A DNA stretch of 64,000 bases from Paracamarosporium sp. OC-R06-R3 (Eukaryota; Ascomycota; Dothideomycetes; Pleosporales; Didymosphaeriaceae), in assembly GCA_019828545.1 (NCBI GenBank), contig JACVRA010000246.1, positions 1-64,000 on the forward strand, in the 5' to 3' direction. The notes below the pieces were generated by a model, which worked only from the letters and a program-made list of their open reading frames with translations, did no database searches and was not told where the DNA came from. A program made the translations under genes and the position numbers. Positions 46,901 through 55,840 of this stretch are shown piece by piece; position 1 is the stretch's first letter; the number at the start of each line of letters is the position of its first letter.

Positions 46901-47113
46901 TTCGTAGACGGTCTTTGTCCAGATGATGTTGGAGGACTGTTTGCGGAACGTGGGGATGAGGGCGTGGATGCGGTCCAGAAAGCCGTTTTTTGTATTGACG
47001 GGGAGTTTTCCATCGGGCAGGATGAAGTCGTTTTGGAGCCCGAGGACCAGCAGGGCCTGATGGGTCTGGAAGTGGGGTTGGTTCTGGGTGACGAGCTCCA
47101 GCAGAGAAAGCAT
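43901..47113 (-). CDS. Three-domain fusion: isochorismatase-like fold, AlkB-like 2OG dioxygenase, GST-like domain
   Basis: 1070 aa, one exon. The ATG at 47113 has ACCATG context and starts directly at the first domain; the frame runs 71 low-complexity codons further upstream. Residues 1-300: cysteine-hydrolase (isochorismatase) fold, LLVLGLQNDFILPDGKLPV with Asp29, and YICGCITNVNVLATVIDAA. Residues 300-560: charged, disordered linker. Residues 560-800: AlkB-family dioxygenase with IAYDFFPPEY, QLYRSGTDYISEHSD (H694, D696), WLHGIM (H758) and RISLTFR (R781, R787), so the iron- and 2OG-binding residues are complete. Residues 860-1050: GST-like fold (PILFASNNHVENSMIKIYL; GPFIAGRRFAQADCIVWPAL). A role in nucleic-acid demethylation or alkylation repair is inferred from the AlkB part. 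Confidence 0.88.
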   Translation of the reverse strand: MLSLLELVTQNQPHFQTHQALLVLGLQNDFILPDGKLPVNTKNGFLDRIHALIPTFRKQSSNIIWTKTVYETDRLASDPTTGEGDAVVVGGLVDGVESSTDDDDDLPKDLIRPTQSRSSTSKHRLRALNLLKRVSARKTTSASPREELQAVVEEDEELFLRQAAKNGPACLPGTTGAEFADAVKPKIEPSDTVVQTTNYSAFQGTSLLLILRARLVTEVYICGCITNVNVLATVIDAARHGIRINVVGDCLGFRKQSRHKIALKRMIELFDANIVTSQDVIDRNIPVGALSFAPQKDSAKDDQELQDMVNNLRVSDPEPTDQPNATHIPRGTTPTINVEDSSNPAERSSFVSGRTRKPSDTSLAESRATSETKPSDEQFAELLTQGAKVPKSDRQPEKQNLVKSKIRMRPRTSKDKKSEERKSKGDSSKKSDKSDAKGEASPLHTTERNPEKRAKSQKAAASEDKPRPAAITKAESSDKLRDSPLKSDRSLKPSASQPALSSTDPDKDITSRMRMALSRSPKSDSNKETPTQQQTPPTKSAAAATPSHTPHDKTMPKPKLQSLATFPVLGPDDRIAEGDSHIAYDFFPPEYTHPSDRSKPLRELIYTQLYNEVRWQTMLHQQGEVPRLVCAQGDFGADGSMPIYRHPADQTLPLLHFSPKVQVIRKRAEKLVGHPLNHVLIQLYRSGTDYISEHSDKTLDIAKGSSIVNISFGAQRTMRLRTKKSDKADDSQRETQRVVLPHNSMFVFGLKSNEKWLHGIMADKRAKSERSEAENAYEGIRISLTFRHIATFLDAKCRTIWGQGATEKDQRDAGDVINDDEEENERLVRAFSRENHAPDFDWDRWYGKGFDVLHFKGSPKDQPILFASNNHVENSMIKIYLAERNIEYSLIEAPQVDAGCEVDRQVCFRDIDVHRTEVSMPVLVIAYLERYYTLDHDNRAHSCTVNSYELEIMITGLLKHWYNRHVSTYPYNFADTIESLEERYAFSPGPFIAGRRFAQADCIVWPALDELIRNWEGWTEEAFPMLSEYYRMLWKKKKSVHTVCTELSDIRKHASVEAKGKEKEKEKAEE

Positions 47114-47831
47114 GGTGGGAGAGATGCGCCAGACGGGCCCGGTGGAGGACGATGTCGGACATGCGCACAGTGACGGGGAGAGAGGGAGACGGTGAGGTAT
47201 GAACGGCGGTGAGAGACTCAGTGGAGCAGCATGAGGCGGAAGGCGGCGGGGATGGTGCAGAGGAGCAGCGAGCGAGGCATGAAGCCGGAGCGAGGGCCGA
47301 TGTGTGGTCGCATCACCAGAAGGCAATGTTGCACTTACATGACAGTTGATGGACGTTGATCAGAGGCGCGCGGGAGAGTGAATGGGCCGTGGGCCAGGGC
47401 GCGCCCAAAGCGGGACGGATGCGCAGCGGCAAAGAGGAGCAGAGCTGGGGGGCTAGACGCACGACGGGGCAGCACGACGGGGCAGCATGGCGAGGTGAAG
47501 GGGAGAGCGAGGGCAGAGGGCAGCGAAGGGCAGATGTCTCACCGGGCGTCGAATCTTCAACCACGGCGGTCGGCTAGGGCCCGCGGCTAGTGGCCAGGGC
47601 CAAATGAACTGGCTGACGCCCGAACATTCACATTGTGCGTAACCCTCGCATCTATTTAGGACGCGCGCCGCTGCACTCGCTGCACTCGCGGCAGGGGACC
47701 CCTCGCGCCGCCCACGCGAAAGCCGTAGGGTTGCCTCGTCGCCAGCTGCGGCAGAATGGCACGCATCGCCCGCCAGTCACGCCGCCGCCGGCTTTACCAA
47801 TCACCTAGCAGGCGGCCCGCAGACCCCCCGC
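47114..47831. other. GC-rich intergenic region with short tandem repeats
   Basis: About 720 bp, very GC-rich. It has a tandem ACGACGGGGCAGC pair near 47460-47486 and a GCTGCACTC duplication near 47670-47690. Open frames here are compositional. Probably the promoter and 5' leader of the fusion gene. Confidence 0.45.
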
Positions 47832-49479
47832 TCACCTGGAGAAGAACGACTCGAGTCTGCTCTGCGTGCTCCGCCCCGCCGTTGCTGCACTGCCGTTGCT
47901 TGTGGCGCTCCTGGGGCCCTTCGTTGCCGCTGCCCTTGTGCTTGTGCTGCTCTTTGGCCGCTTCCGTGGCCGCGCGCCGCCTGCCGTGCCACCATCATCG
48001 TCTGCTTCGCTGCGCCCTCGTTTCCAACCTCCGCCGGCCCATGGGCATCGCGGTGCTGGAACAGGCAGTGGTGCGTTGTCTTCGGTACCTTGGATCTGGT
48101 TCGTCGTCTCACGAGCTTCATTGGCAACCCTCGACGCCTTAATCTCGCTTTTGTCTGCTTTCCCGCCCGCGCCCGCGCCCTCGTCCTTGTCCTTGTCCTT
48201 GTTCGCCATCCGTGGTCGCTTCCCGAAGAAATTGGCAATGTTGCTCTTGTTCGCCGCGCTGTCGACGGGCACCACAAACTGCGCCGAGTTGTTTCCCACC
48301 TTGCCCACCTCTTTGCTCACGGCATAGCATTCCAGCTCGCCATCGTACGGTTGGAGCAGTGACTGCAGATCCGTGCTCCATTCCGTCCGATTCGGGTCCA
48401 GCCAGGTCGTCATGGCCTCCGACCCGTTGTCCAGAATAACCGGCATCCTCAGCCCAAGTCAGTAGATTGCACTCGCGTGTCCCCAATACACGCCATGCAC
48501 CCGAGTCGTTGCAGCGCGAACGTACCGGTCATGGAGGAACTTCAACTGCTTGTTCGAGTCTGTGGTGATGATGCTGTAGCTGTACAGCTTCTCGTCAGAG
48601 TCTGGGTTGTTGTCAGTGAACGCTAATGCTGTGTGCTCCAGGCAGCCAGAACGTGGCACCTTAGAGTAGAACCTGGAGAGGTCCTCCTGTACCATGTCCT
48701 GCTGACGAAACGTCTGCTATGGTGGCTGTGCCATCGCAACACAGCAGACGTTTGTAGGCTAAGAGTGGTAGGGTGAACCATGTCATGGACGTGCCAAAAC
48801 CAATTGTATGCGTCCAAAGCCTCGAAGACGAAAACACTTCTTACCGTCGAACTGGACACAGTCATATAGACCCGCAAAACACATCAGCTGACCGTCCTTG
48901 CGCTTCGTGAAATGCGGTATCTTCTCTTTCCCGTTGTTCTTCTTGAGCCACTCATAGAAGCCCTGTGCAACGACGATGCACCGTTTCTTCTTCTTCATAC
49001 TTGTCCACATGCCACGGTCCTCATACAGCGAGTCGTCCCGGCAGTTGATCGTCTTCAGCATGGAGCCGTAGTCTGGGTTGCGCTTGGTCCAAAACGGGAT
49101 CAGACCTACCAGTGTCAAGCGGCGTCAGCGAGTGGCTTCACGGAAACTCACCCCATTTCATGGCCTGAAGCTTGTACGTGGTGCTGTGTAGGTGCCCTGC
49201 CGCTGGGACAGAGCTGCTGTCCTCGTGCTTGCCGTGCTCTTGATCATCTGATGGCCTCGTCCCGTGCTCGGGACCATCAGCTCGGTAGACGATGCCATGA
49301 TAACCAGGCGCAAAATTGAAACTAGAACGGACTTGGTCGTCACTCGGAGCTTCGTTCACTGGCATGTGCGACTGTTCGAGTTGCTGCCGCACCTCTGAAG
49401 GCCGCTATCTAAGGTTCAGACTGAATTCGACCCGATTTGAGAAAGCACTCACCAAGGCCAGCACATACCGGCCGCACAT
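47832..49479 (-). CDS. SRAP/HMCES-type abasic-site shield protein
   Basis: SOS-response-associated peptidase family protein, which crosslinks to abasic sites in single-stranded DNA through Cys2. Exons 49479-49453, 49404-49152, 49105-48845, 48601-48526 and 48447-47832 give 410 aa. The nine-residue first exon supplies MCGRYVLAL with the catalytic Cys2. Then come RPSEVRQQL, FNFAPGYHG, KWGLIPFWTK, RCIVVAQGFYEWLK (active-site Glu), SYSIITTDSNKQLKFLHDRMPVIL (active-site His) and YAVSKEVGKV. The C-terminal 150 residues are charged and disordered. They contain SNIANFFGKR and end in TQSRLESFFSR, a Q-x-x-L-x-x-F-F PCNA-binding motif. The fourth intron is 243 bp and holds a hairpin. Divergent from the Mgr3-like gene. 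Confidence 0.92.
48708..48753. repeat. Perfect 11-bp hairpin in the long SRAP intron
   Basis: AAACGTCTGCT (48708-48718) and AGCAGACGTTT (48743-48753) are exact reverse complements with a 24-base loop. They lie inside the 243-bp intron 48602-48844. Confidence 0.5.
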
Positions 49480-49662
49480 TGTGAGAGTGATCAGCGCATG
49501 TCTTGGTTGAGGAGGCGGGCGGAGGTGTAGCTCAAGCGCATCCAGTGATTGGACGACGTCATGCAGTCGCGCTTTCAGCCCTACGCCGCCACTAACTTTT
49601 CCGCGCCGACGACAAGACGGCGACCGCCCCACGCTCCGTCGCTCGTCTCTTTCATCTTCACC
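49480..49662. promoter_or_regulatory. 183-bp bidirectional promoter, HMCES and Mgr3-like genes
   Basis: The two start codons are only 183 bp apart and point away from each other. The region must hold both promoters and leaders. No TATA box is evident. Confidence 0.5.
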
Positions 49663-51092
49663 ATGTTCTCTAGAGCTGTACCCCGGGCTGCTCTTGCACA
49701 ATGCGAAGTTCCGCAGGTAGTTGCCAGATTGCCCACGCGCACATGGCGCCTCGTCCAGCAGCCCGTCTCGCGGCGGTACAGGTCGACGGCGCGTGAACAG
49801 TTCCGCGAACAGTTCCGAAGAAGCCCAATTGCATTCCCTTTTGCCCTCGTATCGTACGTTCGCCCGTGTTTGTGTGGCTGATGAACGCTCACCACTGCAG
49901 CATCTTTGCCATCGCTGGCTGGGGCGCATACTACATCCCCTGGTACTATCACAACGTCATCCAGAAGCCGTACCACAACTTCCCAGAACCCGTCGCAAAG
50001 AAACTCCGCCGAGCCATATTCTATAGCAGAGGGCAGCATCTGGACATCAGAGAGGCGAACAAGTACTTTCGCCAGGCGCTGCAACTGGCTGCCGAGATGG
50101 GTATGGATCCTTTCAGCGACGAGATCATGGGCGTCAAGTATGCCATTGCGGCCCTGTTCGAAGAGCAGGGCTATCATGCCATGGCGTGCGATGTGCTAGA
50201 GATCATGCGCACCGACACCCAGCGTTGGATAGATGAGTTCAGCGACAAGCACATCACCAATGGCAACCGCTCGCGCGTCAAAAAGAACATGGTACAGATC
50301 AACCTGAAGCTTGGGCAGCTCTACGATTGCAAATACGTAAACGAGCCAAAGGATGCCGAGAAGCGTTTGGTGGAGGCTGTAGAACGCACACTAGGGGAGC
50401 AACAGCGACGTGAGACGGAAGGCGTCAAGCAAGGAGAGGGCGATTGGATGACAAACGATGAGATAGGTGCCACACTGGAAGGTATGCTGTCTTGGGCGCT
50501 CACCGTCTATCTGTGTGCGACGTTGAGATCTCCATGTGCGACCGCTAACCTGCCACAGCACTCGGTCAGCATTACGAACAGAACGACTCGCACTACCTCG
50601 CCTTACCGCTCTTTCTCAGAGCGTTGGAACTTTGTCCACCCACATCATGTCACGGCGTCGTGCTAAGTGAGTAGGACCAACATGCACATGGATCATCGCT
50701 GATCGCAGGTGCTATAAGTGAACAACATCTCCACTTGTCTCGCCCAGCAGACACCGCCACCCGCTTCACTGACTTCGTCGTCACCGTCGTCCTTCCCGAA
50801 TACAACGGCGCCCCCGCGTGCCGTACTGGTGGACCAAGCGCGCCAATGGGCCAACAAAGCGCTCGAACGAGCAGGCTCGATCAACGATCAAGATGAGGAA
50901 TGTAACGTTGGATGTGCTGTGGCTACCCATAACCTTGGAGAGTTTTATGAAATGGAGGGCAAGATCCAGGAAGCACGGCAGAAGTACAAGGACGCGGAGC
51001 AGCTAGCGAAGAAGATTGGTTTCCCAGAGGGACGGGCCAACGCAAAAGCTGGTATCGCAAGGTTAAAGGAGTTAGAAAAAACGCAGAAGTAG
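49663..51092 (+). CDS. Mitochondrial TPR protein, Mgr3-like
   Basis: Probable inner-membrane TPR protein resembling yeast Mgr3, a substrate adaptor of the i-AAA protease; TTC19 is a more distant alternative. Exons 49663-49853, 49901-50481, 50559-50666 and 50719-51092 give 417 aa. The N-terminus is Arg-rich without acids (LPTRTWRLVQQPVSRRYRST), a typical mitochondrial presequence. One hydrophobic segment follows (SIFAIAGWGAYYIPWYY, about residues 64-80). TPR-type helices include ANKYFRQALQLAAEMG, RVKKNMVQINLKLGQLYD, ALPLFLRALELCPPTSCH, NNISTCLAQQ and CAVATHNLGEFYEMEGKIQEA. The 50-residue Ser/Pro stretch around 300 is a loop. Family placement is from recalled motifs. Confidence 0.75.
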
Positions 51093-51662
51093 GCTGTAAC
51101 TGGCCATATCCAAAAGAACTGGAAGCTTGTAATATATGTATCCGAGCGCGAGACAGTGTTTGGACAACCATGTAAGAAAAGAACGACTGTATATCGAACT
51201 ATGTACACAAATGTTCCCGCTCTCGATACCCGGAGTCCTTCTCAAATTCTATTTTTCTTTCTTCATATCGGAGATAATCGCACATCAACAAGACTGCTTT
51301 GTCAGGGTCGCCTGAAGGTCCATCTGCTTTCTATTAGTCGTCCGGGTTTTTACGAAATGGAACGTGGACAGTGCGTGGATTTGAGGCTCGATGCATCATG
51401 AGAGAGTGGTGGTGAGCGTCACCAAGTTCTGTAAAATTACACAGAACCTGTCAAATCTCGAACACGACTACCTTTATCTCTTATCGTTATTATTAATGTT
51501 TTGTTCGCAACAACTCGCATTGGAGGTCTCAATGTCAAAGCTTGATCGCTGTAGTCCCATTTTACTTTGTTCCAGTTCTTCACCGATTCACGTCCTGTTC
51601 AGTTGCATTTTACCAAAAGAACCAACGCTCCTGAGGTATTAATAATATCTGGACTGTCCTAA
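51093..51662. other. Intergenic, convergent 3' ends
   Basis: 570 bp between Mgr3-like and OsmC/Ohr genes. Only an 83-codon frame without motifs. Nothing else seen. Confidence 0.45.
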
Positions 51663-52350
51663 TTACATTGTCTCCCAACGGACCGTCGTGTAGACGTTAT
51701 CTTTAGTCGCCCTTGAGTAAGGACAGACCTGTCGCGCCTTATGAACAACCTTCTCAAGCTCGTCCTTCTCCAATCCTTTAACTTTAACGAGCATCTCTAC
51801 TCGCAGCCCCATGTCCAGGTCTTTCATACTACCCACCAGATGTACGGTTGTCTGAACGATCGAATCTTCGGGCTTCGATGGCATCTTCACCCCAATGCTT
51901 GGAGCGACGGCGTTCATAGCGCTCTGAAAGCATGCGCCGTAGCCTGCAGCGAAAAGCTCCTCACTATAGGGCTAGTATTAGCAGAAGTTTAACATACGAT
52001 CGAAATGAGCACGAACGGGTTTGTTTTGCCTGGACATCCGCGTTAGCACTACGAGTTTTGCCTACGAAGGACACAACGCACCTGCATCCCCCTTTCCCCC
52101 GAGAGCTTTCGCCATAGTAAGATCGACCTGGAGGTTTTCACCGTCGACATGGCTAGATCGGTTAGCCGACACTATGTCTAAAGATATAGGCGCATCATTA
52201 CCCAACGCGCGCTCCTACTACTTTTGCATGAGCTGCGTATAGACTAGGAGCTGACTCTGTATTCAAAAAACGTCGTGGAATAGATGAAAGTGTTCGGGGA
52301 GAAATGCCCTTCGCGCTACGCATGATAGGTGCAAATGTTCGAGAAGCCAT
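51663..52350 (-). CDS. Mitochondrial OsmC/Ohr-type hydroperoxide reductase with a 13-nt micro-exon
   Basis: Thiol peroxidase of the OsmC/Ohr family. Four exons: 52350-52202, 52152-52082, 52029-52017 (13 nt) and 51963-51663, giving 177 aa. The first 36 residues (MASRTFAPIMRSAKGISPRT..) look like a mitochondrial presequence. Then come LYAAHAKVVGARVGHVDGEN, MAKALGGKGDAG, KTNPEELFAAGYGACFQSAM (first redox Cys) and ARQVCPYSRATKDNV (second Cys), all family hallmarks. The micro-exon supplies the GKTNP part. Skipping it breaks the frame and the conserved NPEELFAAG motif. CTAAC/CTAAT branch sites precede the acceptors. No long open frame covers the 5' half. Confidence 0.88.
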
Positions 52351-53012
52351 TGTGATAATAGTATTGCTCAATGCGTGGTTTGGAGATGGACGAGTTACAC
52401 GGAGTGTATAATAGTTTTCTGGAAATCAATGTCGAAGAGATGCGACGTATGGTTGTCTTATGCGCTCTTCGCATCTCTTGTTCTAGTTCGTGACGTTACC
52501 AAAGTCAATGACGTTTGTACCTGGCTTAGACCGTAAATAGTTGGGTTGGAACGTGGATCTCCCGCAACATGGTAATCGTCTCGCAACCGAGATTTGGTGT
52601 GCAGCTATACTTCGGAGCCAGCATATTCGCAATTCAGTACTTCTCGAGTCGTAATCATAGGCTCTTACGGCTTTTGTCTGGATGTTCAACTATAAAAGTA
52701 ACGAAGACAGGGCAAACCAGGCCAGAAAACATCAATTCACTCGTATATGGGATGAATAAATATACCAGTACAATTAGATGCTACGGGACATTCCTTGAAG
52801 AAATTCGTCTATGGCCTATACACAGATACTTTTGATATCTCGTCACACCTTCCTGCCCTGCCAATCAACACCCCTGTTCCTCCACCACCTCCTAAGCCTC
52901 GGCTACTCCAGTTGTTTCCCACTCGCGTGACCAATTACGCCACCCCATGATCCATCTCATCTATAACACGACCCCACAATCTCATCTTTCTTTCCTCCAC
53001 ACAAACGATGCA
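52351..53012. promoter_or_regulatory. Divergent promoter region, OsmC/Ohr and carboxylesterase genes
   Basis: About 660 bp between divergent starts. No gene or clear TATA box identified. The last 120 bp are pyrimidine-rich, as fungal leaders often are. Confidence 0.4.
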
Positions 53013-54638
53013 ATGGCAATAACATCAACTCTCTCGTGTCCTTACCCCGTAGACCTACAAGCTCGTGGCTACATAGAAGGCTTGACCTACGTTGACGGCA
53101 AAACACACACTCCGCTTGCGCACTTCGTGGGCGGCATCCCATACGCCTTACCGCCGCTCGGCCCTTACCGATTCCAGAGACCCCGAGAATTGCCTCCATG
53201 TTATCGATATGGAACAGCAGCTAATCCTGGACGGTTTACTGGCGGTGCTGGGGTATGTCCTCAACCTGGAGATGAGGATACGAAGAGAAGGTGGGACGAG
53301 GATTGTTTGCAGATGAATATATGGATTCCCACAGGAAGGGGCCCTGGCACCGGTTGGCCAGTGTTGGTGTGGTATCATGGAGGCTTCTTGCAGTGGGGGA
53401 GCCCAGCGGACAGTGATCTCTCGAACATGCTGTCTGAGACCGCAGCAAAAGCTATTGTAGTCGTTCCGGGCTATCGCTTGAACGTGTTCGGCTTTCTTGC
53501 TGGCGAAAAGTTGAACGAAGAAGCTGCCGATTATTCACCGAACAATGGCTTCTGGGACCAGAGATTGGCGCTCGAATGGACGTGGAAAAACATAAACTAT
53601 TTCGGAGGTGACGCGGGGAATATTACCATTGCAGGGTATTCGGCCGGCTCGCATTCCACTTTCCAACAGCTGGCTTATGATTTAAACGTCCCAGAATCAA
53701 AAGCCATCGTGCGGCGCGCTCTGATGCTCTCCAATGGACCCGGTATGCAGCCGAAGTCACTAGGAGATGCTCAAACCCAATTTGATGAGCTCTGCAGCGT
53801 TTTGAACTTGTCCGTCAAAATGAGCGCAACAGAAAAGTTAGCTGTTCTCCGTGTCCTGGATCCACAGACATTGCTTGATGCCGTTTCAAAAATAAAGCAC
53901 CACCAATTCCGCGGTGTGACGGACGGCGCATTCATACGAGAAGGCCTCCTTGAAGAGCTCGACTCAGGTCTTTTCGCTTCGCGCATGCAGAAGCGGGGCG
54001 TGAAGCTGATCATGGGAGAATGCAGAGACGAGCATTTCGCCTACGGAACATGGTACCCACCGCAAGATACCTACGAAGGTGTCTTCGAGCGCCTGCAAGC
54101 AGACTATCCCCTTGCTGCATGTGAAGCTCTTATGAACCACTATTTTCCTGAGCGTAGCTTGCCGACTACGTACAACAGCTGGCAAGATGCTTTCGGGCAC
54201 ATCTATGCTGACATCCAGGTCCATCATCTTGAGAGAGGCATGGCTAACGCACTCGTCGCCCACGGTGCAGGGGACCTTCTTTACCGATACCGTATAGAAT
54301 GGCGCGCACAGTGTTGCGACGTAAAATATCCGCGCGAATGGGGTGTAACTCATGGCACTGACATGGCAATTTGGTTCTGGGGCAACAAAGAAAGGTTGAG
54401 CAACAAGGAGAAGGTACTGGTAAAGAAGGCGTTCCACGACCAGTTCGCCAAGTTTCTCAAGGGCGAAAAACTGCAGTGGGATACGAAGCACGCACTGCAG
54501 CTACGCACCCTTAAACCTGATGGCACGGTCGCGATCGAAGATGATCCGTGGCTCGCAAACAGCTTGAAAGTCTGGGAGATATTGAAGCATGTTGGTGCAA
54601 TTGATACGAGGCCGTCATCGCGGGACTCTAAGCTATAA
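53013..54638 (+). CDS. Type-B carboxylesterase with C-terminal SKL
   Basis: Alpha/beta-hydrolase of the carboxylesterase/lipase type B family, 541 aa from the ATG at 53013; the frame opens at 52947. Motifs are GIPYALPPLGPYRFQRP, EDCLQMNIWIP, WYHGGFLQWGS (oxyanion hole) and NITIAGYSAGSHS, whose Ser is the nucleophile in GxSxG. The catalytic His region is GVTHGTDMAIWFWG. No signal peptide follows either start. The protein ends SRDSKL, a perfect peroxisomal targeting signal, whereas most fungal members of this family are secreted. Substrate unknown; convergent with the next gene. Confidence 0.85.
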   Translation: MAITSTLSCPYPVDLQARGYIEGLTYVDGKTHTPLAHFVGGIPYALPPLGPYRFQRPRELPPCYRYGTAANPGRFTGGAGVCPQPGDEDTKRRWDEDCLQMNIWIPTGRGPGTGWPVLVWYHGGFLQWGSPADSDLSNMLSETAAKAIVVVPGYRLNVFGFLAGEKLNEEAADYSPNNGFWDQRLALEWTWKNINYFGGDAGNITIAGYSAGSHSTFQQLAYDLNVPESKAIVRRALMLSNGPGMQPKSLGDAQTQFDELCSVLNLSVKMSATEKLAVLRVLDPQTLLDAVSKIKHHQFRGVTDGAFIREGLLEELDSGLFASRMQKRGVKLIMGECRDEHFAYGTWYPPQDTYEGVFERLQADYPLAACEALMNHYFPERSLPTTYNSWQDAFGHIYADIQVHHLERGMANALVAHGAGDLLYRYRIEWRAQCCDVKYPREWGVTHGTDMAIWFWGNKERLSNKEKVLVKKAFHDQFAKFLKGEKLQWDTKHALQLRTLKPDGTVAIEDDPWLANSLKVWEILKHVGAIDTRPSSRDSKL

Positions 54639-54764
54639 AGATGCCATACGCCAGCCTATGTTTCAAAGGGTATCTCAAGAAAAGCGCATCTCTGCGCGAT
54701 ACAAAACCCACAAACCGTAACTCCATACAATCAATTCGGAAGCGGCCAGTGCGGTTAGGCCTGT

Positions 54765-55322
54765 TCACTCTTCTTGACTCTCTCCTTCAATCTTCAGATT
54801 CCAAGGTAACCTTCCAACGTCCAAATCCCTTCCTCCAAATACCAAGTACTCAACATCCCTGCTACACCTTTTCTCCAACTTCTGTCTTTCTTGTTCCAGC
54901 TCGTTTTCGTATCTTTCACAGTCCAGACCGATGATATCGCGATGCACCATCCCGAGCGCACTTTCGACCAACCTCATCAGGATACCAATTTCGAGCACAT
55001 ATCCATACGTTCCATCTTTTACAAAATCATGTCTCCGATACTTCTGCAAAAACTTATTGATGCGCGCATGCAAACGAAGGTAATGCATGGTCGGCGTGTT
55101 GATGCCAAAAGTTGAGTGCCGCGTAAAAGAGCTGCGTGCTAGATTCACGCTGGAGAGCAAAAGGGTTTCGAGTGTCTTGTAGTTGGGTTGTGGTTGTTGA
55201 TCTGGATTTTGCAAATCGTAGGATTGTGACTCAGGCGGTCCGTGAGGCGGAGAACTCGGTGCCGTGGAGATACTGCTTGACGAGTCGACCGAAGAGCATG
55301 AAGTATTTGAAGAGAAAGACAT
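54765..55322 (-). CDS. Hypothetical protein, 185 aa
   Basis: Not recognised. The first 50 residues are Ser/Pro-rich and probably disordered. Residues of about 50-150 look like a compact helical domain (TLETLLLSSVNLARSSF, LRLHARINKFLQKYRR, GYVLEIGILMRLVESALG). The C-terminus is acidic. A complete frame with a good start and only 126 bp from the convergent esterase suggest a real gene, but no function can be given. Confidence 0.55.
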   Translation of the reverse strand: MSFSSNTSCSSVDSSSSISTAPSSPPHGPPESQSYDLQNPDQQPQPNYKTLETLLLSSVNLARSSFTRHSTFGINTPTMHYLRLHARINKFLQKYRRHDFVKDGTYGYVLEIGILMRLVESALGMVHRDIIGLDCERYENELEQERQKLEKRCSRDVEYLVFGGRDLDVGRLPWNLKIEGESQEE

Positions 55323-55840
55323 TGTCGCTGGTTTTGTGTGTAATGTTCAAGATCCCCGCGCGCAATTTTTTGCTGTTTTTCAGTGTTGATCTACACGTTC
55401 GGCTCCAGTGGTTCGCCTTTTAGCGTAGTGTAGCGTGTTCGGCACTTTGCTTCGCTGTACTGCTGAATTTGGTAAACGTCGTTTTGCTGTTCACGTTCTG
55501 TGTTCGTGTGTTGTTGTTGTCGGTTGAATTGCGATATTTTTCGAAAAGCATGCAGACTGATTGCGTTATGATGGCGCAGGTTTATAAGGCAGCGAAGAGT
55601 CACACCATGAACCGAGCGGATCAGCTGACGCACAGCCGGACATTGTTCCGCGGTACGACTTTCTCAACACGATCAGGCTCCCGCAAATAAAAAGAACAAG
55701 GATCCAGGAAATTGCTTCATTCTTAGGCATATCAAATTTACAGCCACTATCGTCCCCGGCTTAAAGTCACCAAGCAAACTGCACGGCCACACGTCGCGAT
55801 GTTGCCTTACCTTTTCCCCTTTCGGAATTGGGAGACGTGC
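55323..55840. other. Intergenic
   Basis: 518 bp upstream of the 185-aa gene and downstream of the carbonic-anhydrase-like gene. No supported feature. Confidence 0.4.

Noticed and set aside
47114..47326. 71-codon N-terminal extension of the fusion protein
   Set aside because: Pro/Leu/His-rich sequence from a GC-rich leader. The ATG at 47113 has better context and begins directly at the folded domain.
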